From: Paenibacillus plantarum
Lineage (GTDB): Bacteria > Bacillota > Bacilli > Paenibacillales > NBRC-103111
NCBI RefSeq assembly: GCF_013141695.1
Contig: NZ_WHNY01000026.1
Coordinates: 62,001 to 126,000, forward strand
Direction: 5' to 3'
DNA length: 64,000 nt
The translations under genes were made by a program, and so were the position numbers. This document shows positions 10,414-17,623 of the stretch, one piece after another (positions within the stretch are counted from its first letter, which is position 1; every line of letters starts with the position of its first letter). Below the pieces are notes generated by a model. The model had not been told where the DNA came from, searched no databases, and was given only the letters and a program-made list of their open reading frames with translations.

Positions 10414-10457
10414 AAGGCTATATCTCACTGTAGATGAACTACGAGAGATACAGCCTT
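10414..10457. terminator. Bidirectional terminator between AraC and pectate lyase genes
   Basis: Arms AAGGCTATATCTC and GAGATACAGCCTT form a long stem between two convergent genes. A T-rich stretch follows on the plus strand (TTGTTGCTGTT) and TTTTC on the minus strand, so it could end both transcripts. Confidence 0.75.
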
Positions 10458-10520
10458 GTTGCTGTTAATTCGAGCAATAGTAGCTTGAGAATAAAAAATC
10501 AGTTTCCTTGTTTTCTAAGG

Positions 10521-12410
10521 TTACTTCCGGCCAATATTAGTTCCGCTAGGTGTTCCTGTGCCGATCAAATCACTGCCTGTGGTAAGCTTCAAGAAGTTGC
10601 CTACATTCGGTGACCCATCGGCATTCCGAGTGAGCGTTGGCGTTAAACTTACGAAGTCTGCATCACTCGCTAGGAGACCTGCAGCATTGGTACTCTTCCC
10701 GCTTTTCCACCAAACATTCGAACTAGCTACATCCGTTCCGCTGGTCTTGTCACTCGAAGTCCCTTTGTAAGACAAGTTATTCGTGAACGTATGTGTGCCG
10801 GTGTCAAAAGTAAAATTGCCTTCACCATTACTAAATGATGTATTATTCGTCAGCGTAATGGATCCAGGGTTACTGTTGAACGTAAATCCGTGTTTTTTAT
10901 TGAGATAGGCGACGGAATTAATCACAATATGGTTGACTGCTATTTTTTCCCCACCTAATTTATACCCGTTCCCGTCGCTACTGCTGGTCGAGTTTCCTGA
11001 CGATGTTTGACCGTTATGATGCGCTACGCTATTCTTAATCGTGATCGGATCAATCGGCCCTGTATCCGATTTGGTATACAAATCCCAACCATCATCCGTG
11101 TTGTACGACGAAATACAACCATCAAACACATTGCCAGGTCCCGTAGTTAGCTTAGCAGCGAATCCATCCGCATCTTCCCCGTTATCGGGATCGAAATTGT
11201 CGTGCGAGTACACGTTCACAATGTTATTGTTTGCAGGCCACTCACTACGAGTTGCTGTTGAAGCAAAGCGACCAAGCTGAACGCCTGTATCCCGATTATC
11301 GTGGACGTCCAAATTCTCCAAACGATTGTTATTCCCTGCTACATATACACCATTATCGGCGGCTCCCTTAATCTCGATCCCCTTAATCGTCCAGTAACTG
11401 CCATTCACTTGTAAGCCTCTGGCATTCAGGGATACATCTGCTAAATTATAGCTCTGTGAAGAGAAATCCAGGACTGGCTTCTCGGATCCATAAGGCATGA
11501 TTTGTTTGATTGCGCTAGCAGTACCATTATTCGTTCGATCAATTGTAATTTGATTGTTGTAGCTATACGTTCCGCCTCGCAAATAAATAACCCCGCCGGG
11601 AGCTACCTTCGTCAGCGCTGAACTCAGTGTCGTCGGGCTTGTCAATGTCCCTGGATTGCTATCAGAGCCATTCGGATCCACATAAACTGCGCCTGCTGTT
11701 GGAGGAGGCGTAGGTGATGGACTTGGTGACACTGAAGGTGATGGTGTGGATGATGGTGATGGCGATTGTGTTGGTGCCGGTGTCGATGTTGAACCGGAGC
11801 TATCGGAAACGAGGATATCATCAAAACTTGCTGCCGCCTTAAAGCCCACTAAACCAATGCCGCCAGAACTTAAGCTCGTATCTGTTGCTGTTAGCTGCAA
11901 AGTACCATTCACATATATGCGTATTGTCGATCCAGCTAGTTCTAGCTTAACGGTATACCACGTACCTACGGTAAGCGGGTAATCCAAGGTAGCCAATGTC
12001 GTACTGGAACCGCTTACCTTTTTGCGAATTTCAAGCTTGCCTCCATTGCTATTATACAATGATGCGGCGTAGAAATTGTTTCCATCTTGATAACGACCCG
12101 CCACATAGACGCGATTGGAACCATTCCAATTATCGATTTTCACCTTGGATTCAACGGCATAATCTGTCCATGATGCATTCCCCGTTGATGCGCGCCCTTC
12201 ACTCGAACTGGTCTGGCGATACACATAGGAGCCATTGTCTTGAACCACCGTCCATGCGCCATTCTGTGTCGACCAGCCGCTTGCGTCCCCATCATTGAAA
12301 TTGTCACTGAACAGATTTGCTGCGAAGACAGAAGGAATGACCAACACGCCAGCAATCACTGAGGATGTTAGTAGCGCTGTAAGGGAGTGCGCAGGTTTAA
12401 GCTTTTTCAT
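10521..12410 (-). CDS. Secreted pectate lyase, PL9 family, with LamG-like domain
   Basis: 629 residues from ATG 12410, chosen because GGAGGAAATTCAATA precedes it; an upstream in-frame start would spoil the signal peptide. A Sec signal peptide ends at VFA (about residue 30). A concanavalin-like (LamG/DUF1080-type) domain spans about 35-205, a Pro/Ser/Thr linker about 206-238, and a right-handed beta-helix fills the rest. PL9 marks are DGNGYKLGGE, whose Lys matches the catalytic Lys of PL9 lyases, plus the calcium-site Asp residues of GEDADGF and TDDGWDLY. It should cleave polygalacturonate outside the cell by beta-elimination. Confidence 0.93.
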   Translation of the reverse strand: MKKLKPAHSLTALLTSSVIAGVLVIPSVFAANLFSDNFNDGDASGWSTQNGAWTVVQDNGSYVYRQTSSSEGRASTGNASWTDYAVESKVKIDNWNGSNRVYVAGRYQDGNNFYAASLYNSNGGKLEIRKKVSGSSTTLATLDYPLTVGTWYTVKLELAGSTIRIYVNGTLQLTATDTSLSSGGIGLVGFKAAASFDDILVSDSSGSTSTPAPTQSPSPSSTPSPSVSPSPSPTPPPTAGAVYVDPNGSDSNPGTLTSPTTLSSALTKVAPGGVIYLRGGTYSYNNQITIDRTNNGTASAIKQIMPYGSEKPVLDFSSQSYNLADVSLNARGLQVNGSYWTIKGIEIKGAADNGVYVAGNNNRLENLDVHDNRDTGVQLGRFASTATRSEWPANNNIVNVYSHDNFDPDNGEDADGFAAKLTTGPGNVFDGCISSYNTDDGWDLYTKSDTGPIDPITIKNSVAHHNGQTSSGNSTSSSDGNGYKLGGEKIAVNHIVINSVAYLNKKHGFTFNSNPGSITLTNNTSFSNGEGNFTFDTGTHTFTNNLSYKGTSSDKTSGTDVASSNVWWKSGKSTNAAGLLASDADFVSLTPTLTRNADGSPNVGNFLKLTTGSDLIGTGTPSGTNIGRK

Positions 12411-12804
12411 TATTGAATTTCCTCCTTCAAGTGATTTCTTGCTTAATGAACACGTTAACATTTAATCCATACTGCCACGTTAAAGTGAGGCTAAGCCGTT
12501 AATCAGCCCCCCCCTCATCCTTATTTCTCCCGGCTTCAAAGAGGAATTAACCTGTATCCAAGTCACTATCCGACTATATCCAGTGATTACCAAGTGCGGC
12601 AATAATCATTTTTACATAAATTAACTTTTCAATCTAAAAATAGGTCTCTTTAACCAGGAACAATCCCTAGCTCAGAAGATAATCATTTAGTTTGTTTTGA
12701 GGCTAGAGAGCTGTTCTGAAGGTGCGTTCTAGTTAGGTTCTACATTGCCCTGCGTTACCGCGAGTATAATCGTTTCCCTCGCATATTCAAATTCTTTCAT
12801 CTCC
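12411..12804. other. Upstream region of pectate lyase gene
   Basis: This non-coding stretch must include the pectate lyase promoter and leader. I see the ribosome site next to 12410 and AT-rich sequence around 12600-12640, but no convincing promoter pair, riboswitch or open frame. Confidence 0.4.
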
Positions 12805-12986
12805 TAACGGACAAGAAAAACGTTATTTGGCATGGAGAGAGACTTCCCCGAATCTAACGGACACGTCTGCTGCTATTTGCACCTAAACGCACGAAATAAG
12901 CAAAATTCTAGTGAATAGTGGCGTTTGTGTCCGTTAGAAGTTCAAAAACACTGTTTTGGAGCAAATAACGGCCACTGTGTCCGTTA
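12805..12986. repeat. Four-unit ++-- intergenic repeat element, family A (TAACGGACA type)
   Basis: Four 24-nt units: forward at 12805-12828 and 12855-12878, reverse at 12913-12936 and 12963-12986. Unit-to-unit steps are 50, 58 and 50 bp. Each unit starts TAACGGACA and ends TATTT or TATTC; the outer two are imperfect inverted repeats (TAACGG paired with CCGTTA, or TAACG with CGTTA). It lies between the divergent pectate lyase and AraC genes. Its geometry matches four other elements in this window whose sequences differ. No coding role is apparent. Confidence 0.85.
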
Positions 12987-13242
12987 GCCAACTACTTTCA
13001 TCTAAGCGCTCAATCAGTTGTATAAATCGCTTCCTCCGCTTCGAACTACAACGAACAAAAAACCGCTCCCCTGCATCGCTCCAATGAGCGCTATGCAATG
13101 AAACGGTGTGTGCTTCAATCCGTTGATCTCCATTCTCAAGGTGAACATACATCCAGTTCTATACTCGGATATCATGCTGTTTTCCTTTTTCCAAAAAAGT
13201 TATACTTAATCCTATGAATCCCCTAAAAGGAGTGATCCATCC

Positions 13243-14070
13243 TTGCAGTATGAACGCCTGCCCCTAGCTGCCGGCTACACGATCCAAGAGAAATACGCCC
13301 AATTCACCGACCATGATTTACATATGCATGATGCTCTCGAGGTCAGTATAGCGCTGGACCAAGGGATGAAATACAAGATCGGAGATGCCTGCTATTATGC
13401 AGGTCCAGGGGATATCTTCCTGCTGCGCCCCTTCGAGCCACATTGGAATTTAACCCAAGAGGAGGGGCAGCCCAGTCGCTGGATTATGCTGCTCTTCTCT
13501 CCATCTTTCGTTGGGGTCATGCCCCGAGGTTCCAGTTTGCTTACACCTTTTTACATGACGAAATCTTCACCACTCATTCCAGCGGATTCGGTCTACGCTC
13601 AATCGGTAAAAAGACTGGCCCTTGAAGCTCTCGAGGAAGCGAAGCACGCACTGCCCGGCTGGGAACTTCAGCAGCAAACCTTGATGATTCAAATGCTTGT
13701 TCATATGCAGAGGTACTATGTGACGCATAACCGCGATCAACTACAAGAGGATTCCTCCGCGCAGGGCATTATCCAGGCCATCGAATATCTCATGTCGCAT
13801 TGGGCTGAGGAAATAGATATGGACATTGTGATTGAACGATCTCACCTCAAGAAAACGTGGTTCTATACCAAATTCAGGGAAATGACGGGCTTAACTCCGA
13901 ATGAATTTATCATTCGGTTACGGCTTCAATATGCCGGTCATTTGCTTCAATCCACAGCGAAATCCATTACGGACATCGCCCTAACTTGTGGCTTCGGGTC
14001 AGCGAGTTATTTTAATAAAGTATTCAAAGAGCTCCAGCACTTGACTCCAAGAGAATACCGCAAGCGTTGA
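13243..14070 (+). CDS. AraC-family transcriptional regulator
   Basis: 275 residues with a TTG start behind AAAGGAGTGAT. The N-terminal cupin-like domain includes DHDLHMHDALEVSIAL and GPGDIFLLRPFEPHW, the usual pattern of sugar-binding AraC sensors. The C-terminal AraC domain is clear (KKTWFYTKFREMTGLTP and GSASYFNKVFKELQHLTP). The gene converges on the dioxygenase gene with 22 nt between stops. It may regulate that gene or the pectate lyase upstream; there is no direct evidence for either. Confidence 0.88.
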   Translation: MQYERLPLAAGYTIQEKYAQFTDHDLHMHDALEVSIALDQGMKYKIGDACYYAGPGDIFLLRPFEPHWNLTQEEGQPSRWIMLLFSPSFVGVMPRGSSLLTPFYMTKSSPLIPADSVYAQSVKRLALEALEEAKHALPGWELQQQTLMIQMLVHMQRYYVTHNRDQLQEDSSAQGIIQAIEYLMSHWAEEIDMDIVIERSHLKKTWFYTKFREMTGLTPNEFIIRLRLQYAGHLLQSTAKSITDIALTCGFGSASYFNKVFKELQHLTPREYRKR

Positions 14071-14092
14071 ACCCTTGTCGTACCCACTCCGC

Positions 14093-14797
14093 CTAGAGTT
14101 GGTATCCTGATAGTTGAACACGGTCTTCCAGCAGCTTGCCCGTCTTCGCGTAACGGCAGTTCGCCGCTCCAACTTGGAAGGCATAGGCGCGTCTTGGCTT
14201 ATCCGTATGGTTCATTTTACTGTGGTGAAGCGTTTCGCGATGGAAAAATACCGCATCCCCCGGTGCCATCGGATCGCAAGGCGTTCCGTTAGCAGGCTCA
14301 GCTGCTCGCTTATGCCCCTCTTCTGTATTAAGATTGGGTTGTCGACCTAGAAGATGGGAACCAGGCGCGAGCCAAAGTCCCGCATTTTGCTGCGTAATCG
14401 AATCAAGTGCAATAAAACCATTCAGCATATGACCAAGAATGTGCGTATATTGATTATCCTGGTGCCACTCGAGTCCCTTCCCCTGCGGATCCACGACAGC
14501 GTACATCCCCATCCACAGCTTGACCTCATCGCCCAAAATCCGTTCAAACACACCAACGACATCCTGATTCGTCAGAAAACCTGTTGTTTCAGGATAAGCA
14601 GCTTTCTCTTTGGCGATATCGATAATCGCATGACTTTTCCATTGCCCATCGCCTAGCATATTCGCGAACACCGCATTCTCATGGTTGATCGCTTCCACGG
14701 TCTCCGCAGTTATAAATCCTGGTGCATAGAAGTATCCCTCCCGATAAAACTTGTTGATCATTTCCTCTGTTAACTGAAAGTTCGTAACTCTTGACAT
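14093..14797 (-). CDS. Phytanoyl-CoA dioxygenase (PhyH) family protein
   Basis: 234 residues. Fe(II)/2-oxoglutarate oxygenase ligands are visible: H-x-D in EWHQDNQYTH, the distal His in ETLHHSKMNH and the 2-oxoglutarate-binding Arg in KPRRAYAFQV. Family members hydroxylate many small substrates, so the substrate cannot be named. No signal peptide is present. It is transcribed alone and convergent with the AraC gene. Confidence 0.85.
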   Translation of the reverse strand: MSRVTNFQLTEEMINKFYREGYFYAPGFITAETVEAINHENAVFANMLGDGQWKSHAIIDIAKEKAAYPETTGFLTNQDVVGVFERILGDEVKLWMGMYAVVDPQGKGLEWHQDNQYTHILGHMLNGFIALDSITQQNAGLWLAPGSHLLGRQPNLNTEEGHKRAAEPANGTPCDPMAPGDAVFFHRETLHHSKMNHTDKPRRAYAFQVGAANCRYAKTGKLLEDRVQLSGYQL

Positions 14798-14937
14798 CGC
14801 AACTGCCTCCTCATGATCCCTTGATTACTTCCCTTTCATCGTACTGAATGTAGCGTGAAATTTCTTGCAATTACGAGAGCGAGAATTAGCAATTTTGTTC
14901 AGTGGCGGCATGTTTCATGGTTCTGGAGAAAGAGAAA

Positions 14938-14963
14938 TTGCCGCAGATTAGTGATCTGCGGCA
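14938..14963 (-). terminator. Rho-independent-like terminator
   Basis: A perfect 9-10 bp stem (GCCGCAGAT / ATCTGCGGC, 5-nt loop) followed on the minus strand by AATTTCTCTTT. It would end transcripts from the sigma factor/DUF4871 genes after they pass through the repeat element at 14997-15181. Confidence 0.65.
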
Positions 14964-14996
14964 GTTGGATAGAGCGTTTGTCTCTATTTGCTAGAC

Positions 14997-15181
14997 TAGA
15001 TGGAAAAAGTACAGTTATTTCCGCGTTTTCTCCCCTGTTTTATAAAATAACTGGAAAACATACAGCTAAAATCAGGCTTTCTCAGCAATCTTAGCCGAAA
15101 CACGAAAATTAGATGGAGTTTTTCCAGTTAGAATCGAATCTAGTTCAAATTGAGTTGAAATAACTGGATATTTTCCATCTA
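14997..15181. repeat. Four-unit ++-- intergenic repeat element, family B (TARMTGGAAAA type)
   Basis: Units at 14997-15020 and 15048-15071 (forward), 15107-15130 and 15158-15181 (reverse), steps 51, 59 and 51 bp, total 185 bp. Units read TAGATGGAAAA or TAACTGGAAAA at one end and mostly CAGTTATTT-like at the other. The central 35-nt spacer holds GGCT and AGCC that can pair. The same sequence family and identical steps recur at 36286 and 50209. It lies downstream of the sigma factor/DUF4871 genes. Confidence 0.88.
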
Positions 15182-15195
15182 TTTACGAAAACTGC

Positions 15196-15396
15196 TCACT
15201 CAGCCGGTTTAGCGAGTTGAAACATCCCATTGCTCACCTCGATGTGCCAAATAACTGTACGCTCCAACGGATGCTTGTTCGGCTGATGAATGGTCAACTG
15301 GAGTGTAGTCCCCGATTCATTCTCGTACAGCGTGCCGTCCAAGCATTCCCAATCCCGTGGCGTCAGCGTATCCCCCGCAGGTTCAAATGGCCCCAT
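15196..15396 (-). CDS. Possible small protein downstream of the DUF4871 gene
   Basis: A 66-residue frame starting at ATG 15396, 8 nt after the DUF4871 stop, in the same direction. Its product (for example WECLDGTLYENESGTTLQL and HPLERTVIWHIEVSNGMF) has protein-like composition with alternating beta-strand pattern, not shadow-frame composition. No family is recognised and the ribosome site is weak (GTGAAG). The DUF4871 protein looks complete at its C-terminus, so this is not an obvious frameshifted tail. It could be a translationally coupled accessory protein or a gene remnant. Confidence 0.45.
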   Translation of the reverse strand: MGPFEPAGDTLTPRDWECLDGTLYENESGTTLQLTIHQPNKHPLERTVIWHIEVSNGMFQLAKPAE

Positions 15397-15404
15397 CGGT
15401 GTAA

Positions 15405-16328
15405 TTACTTCACATCGACCACAATGGAAGGCAGCAATCGTCCGTGTACATACGGCAGTAAACGCCAACGACCTTTTTCCGGGAGCATCATCAGGGTAGG
15501 AAGATGTCGGTCAGCACCATTGTTTGCTGGCCCTAAAGCGTTTGCTGATGACGATAGATTAGATGAAAATACTTCGACAAATGTATGCGTTCCTTCTTTT
15601 ACGGCATAAACTTGGAAGGGCCCAGCAAGCTCTTCATCCGTCCCCCAGAAATGCCACATATATTTCTGATTCCTTCCAGCTATAAATCCAGCATCAATAA
15701 AGCCAATCTGTTTTGCAATACCGCGCATCCAATAATTTCCTGATTGAAACATCGGACTTAGCTCCCAAGATGGTGTTCCCAAATTTACGGTTACATGTCC
15801 GAATAACTGATCGTCTAATTTCACGTCTAATCGCCACATGCCTTCAAGGGGAAGCGCAAATCGGGTCGTATACCTGTCAAGGCCAAGATACCCAGGGCTA
15901 GGTGTTTTAATTTTCTCAGAAGCGACTGTTTCACTTCTTCCAGTTTGTAGCTGTACAGCCTGAATAGTTAACGTTTTACCTATAAAGGTCTCCATTGCAT
16001 CTTCAAAATGGAACATATACCCATTCATTTCTCCAGCCCTCGCGTTAGGCTCAGGAGCTACATAAAAAATCAGACGCCCCTGCTCATAGTAAGCTTTCTG
16101 TTCTTGGACAATCGCAACTTCAGAACTCGGCGTTCCTACGAAACCAAACACAATCACAATAACTAGGAGTAAAGTAGCTACAATCCCCCATTTATATCTA
16201 CGCCTAGAGGAATCACCCACTTCCTTGGCACGATGCATGACACGATTTGCGAGTTGTTTTGTAAAATGTCGATCTGCAAAAGGCGAATCTGCCATTCGCT
16301 TTGCCCAGGCAGGCTTTTCATCATTCAT
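15405..16328 (-). CDS. Membrane-anchored DUF4871 protein, putative sigma-factor partner
   Basis: 307 residues: a cytoplasmic N-terminal part of about 46 residues (HFTKQLANRVMHRAKEVG), one membrane helix at about 47-66 (WGIVATLLLVIVIVFGFVG) and a large beta-rich extracellular domain ending GADRHLPTLMMLPEKGRWRLLPYVHGRLL, typical of DUF4871. It starts 3 nt after the sigma-factor stop and its GGAGGAGGTG ribosome site lies inside that gene, so the pair is co-translated. The inside-out layout and pairing suggest an anti-sigma or sensor role; this is inference, since no classical zinc anti-sigma motif is present. Confidence 0.75.
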   Translation of the reverse strand: MNDEKPAWAKRMADSPFADRHFTKQLANRVMHRAKEVGDSSRRRYKWGIVATLLLVIVIVFGFVGTPSSEVAIVQEQKAYYEQGRLIFYVAPEPNARAGEMNGYMFHFEDAMETFIGKTLTIQAVQLQTGRSETVASEKIKTPSPGYLGLDRYTTRFALPLEGMWRLDVKLDDQLFGHVTVNLGTPSWELSPMFQSGNYWMRGIAKQIGFIDAGFIAGRNQKYMWHFWGTDEELAGPFQVYAVKEGTHTFVEVFSSNLSSSANALGPANNGADRHLPTLMMLPEKGRWRLLPYVHGRLLPSIVVDVK

Positions 16329-16331
16329 ACC

Positions 16332-16883
16332 CTACACCTCCTCCTTGTTATAGGTAACTAAAGCATTCATCTTTTTCTTGGCCCGGTTTAATCTTGATTT
16401 GACGGTACCAACCGAGACATGCAATAGCTTGGCGATTTCATTCATTTTAAGTCCATAATGATAATCCAGAATAATCACTTCCCGATATTTACGAGGTAAT
16501 GTCATTACCAAGTCCCAAAGATCACGGGTGTCGCTCCGATCGAAAACAACCTGCTCCGCAGCTGGCGAGCTGCCCGTCGAGATGAACCGATCCGTCAAAG
16601 TTACTTTTCGAAAGAATGCCCCTTGCAGATAATGGAGTGATTTATTTCTTGTGATTGTAAGCAGCCAACTCTTCACCGAGCAATCCCCGCGAAACGCATA
16701 CATCCCAGTAAATGCCGCAAGGAATACATCTTGGGATATATCGTCTGCCACATGAGAACGGTGTGTTAAGAAAAAGGCAAAGTTCCATACATCATCCCCG
16801 AAATCTTCCATTAAGTCTCGTAGTACAAGCTCCCGGTCGTACCCTTGAGCCAAATATTTTAAATACTCGAAATCGTTCGCCAC
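16332..16883 (-). CDS. ECF-type RNA polymerase sigma factor
   Basis: 183 residues from GTG 16883, chosen because GAGGTGAGC precedes it at good spacing. Region 2 (DVWNFAFFLTHRSHVADDISQDVFLAAFTGM) and region 4 (LPRKYREVIILDYHYGLKMNEIAKLLHVSVGTVKSRLNRAKKKM) are both clear, with no region 3, as in extracytoplasmic-function sigma factors. It is co-transcribed with a membrane protein that probably controls it. The target promoters are unknown; a possible autoregulatory promoter lies at 16903-16928. Confidence 0.92.
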   Translation of the reverse strand: MANDFEYLKYLAQGYDRELVLRDLMEDFGDDVWNFAFFLTHRSHVADDISQDVFLAAFTGMYAFRGDCSVKSWLLTITRNKSLHYLQGAFFRKVTLTDRFISTGSSPAAEQVVFDRSDTRDLWDLVMTLPRKYREVIILDYHYGLKMNEIAKLLHVSVGTVKSRLNRAKKKMNALVTYNKEEV

Positions 16884-16902
16884 GCGCTCACCTCTACTAA
16901 TA

Positions 16903-16928
16903 AGACCGTACAACTCGGAAAAGGTTCC
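16903..16928 (-). promoter_or_regulatory. Candidate ECF-type autoregulatory promoter
   Basis: On the minus strand GGAACC is followed after 14 nt by CGGTCT, similar to the AAC / CGTC pattern of ECF promoters, about 20 nt before the sigma-factor start. Spacing is 1-2 nt shorter than usual. Confidence 0.3.
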
Positions 16929-16936
16929 TTATTGTG

Positions 16937-16975
16937 GAAAAAAATAGCTCCAGACTTATATAAAGTCTAGAGCTA
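16937..16975 (-). terminator. Rho-independent terminator of the GNAT gene
   Basis: Stem TAGCTCTAGACTT / AAGTCTGGAGCTA on the minus strand followed by TTTTTTT, 20 nt after the acetyltransferase stop. Confidence 0.85.
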
Positions 16976-16994
16976 CCGTTTTACCGTTCAAGTA

Positions 16995-17555
16995 TTATTC
17001 TTTTACACGGTCCAAATAATCCTCAGCCAACATCGCGAACAACACGTGATCCTCACGTACGCCGTTAATTTCTAACAGCTTGCGAGCCAGTCCTTCTTGT
17101 CGGAAGCCTGCTTTTTCCAAAACACGCATCGAGCCCACATTACGCGGCATGACACCTGCTTCTACACGTTGTAATCCTATTTCTTCAAACGCGAATTTCA
17201 TAATCAGTTGAATCGCTTCTGTCATATACCCTTTTCCATTATGCGCCTGATCCATGCTATAACCGAGAATGCACTTCTGATGTGGCCCACGTTGGACTTC
17301 AAAAAGCGAAATATCACCAATAAGTTGATCCGTTTCCGTTAGAAAAATGCCGAACGCGTATCGCTTATCTTCTTCTCTTTGTTTGATCCCGTTTTCAATA
17401 CCCTTCTCTTGTACTTCTTTTGTATAAACAGATTCACAGCGCTTAGGACTTACGCCCTCGAATAATTCACGATTACGCAGCATGTGGTTTAGCATATCAT
17501 CAGTGTCACTTACATCCAGAATCCGGATATAGACTCTTCCATTCTTGTTATTCAT
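16995..17555 (-). CDS. GNAT N-acetyltransferase (RimJ/RimL-like)
   Basis: About 186 residues from ATG 17555; alternative ATGs at 17567 and 17564 sit too close to the AAAGGA ribosome site. The acetyl-CoA loop is seen as MDQAHNGKGYMTEAIQLIMKFAF and the family signature VEAGVMPRNVGSMRVLEKAGFRQEG follows, as in RimJ/RimL proteins that acetylate ribosomal-protein N-termini or small amines. The single gene is flanked by its own terminator. The substrate is not known. Confidence 0.85.
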   Translation of the reverse strand: MNNKNGRVYIRILDVSDTDDMLNHMLRNRELFEGVSPKRCESVYTKEVQEKGIENGIKQREEDKRYAFGIFLTETDQLIGDISLFEVQRGPHQKCILGYSMDQAHNGKGYMTEAIQLIMKFAFEEIGLQRVEAGVMPRNVGSMRVLEKAGFRQEGLARKLLEINGVREDHVLFAMLAEDYLDRVKE

Positions 17556-17623
17556 GAATTCCATCATCCTTTATCTCGAAGTCCTGTTATTATACGTCGG
17601 AATAAAGAATGGTTCAAATCACA

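Noticed and set aside
12805..12986. CRISPR-like array, because short repeats recur at about 50 bp
   Set aside because: Only four units, in ++-- orientation, with imperfect repeats and no cas genes; a CRISPR array has identical repeats all in one direction.
12934..13152. 72-codon minus-strand frame between the pectate lyase and AraC genes
   Set aside because: Composition is fairly protein-like, but it has no ribosome site, no known family and its 3' third runs through a repeat unit, so it may be a remnant at most.
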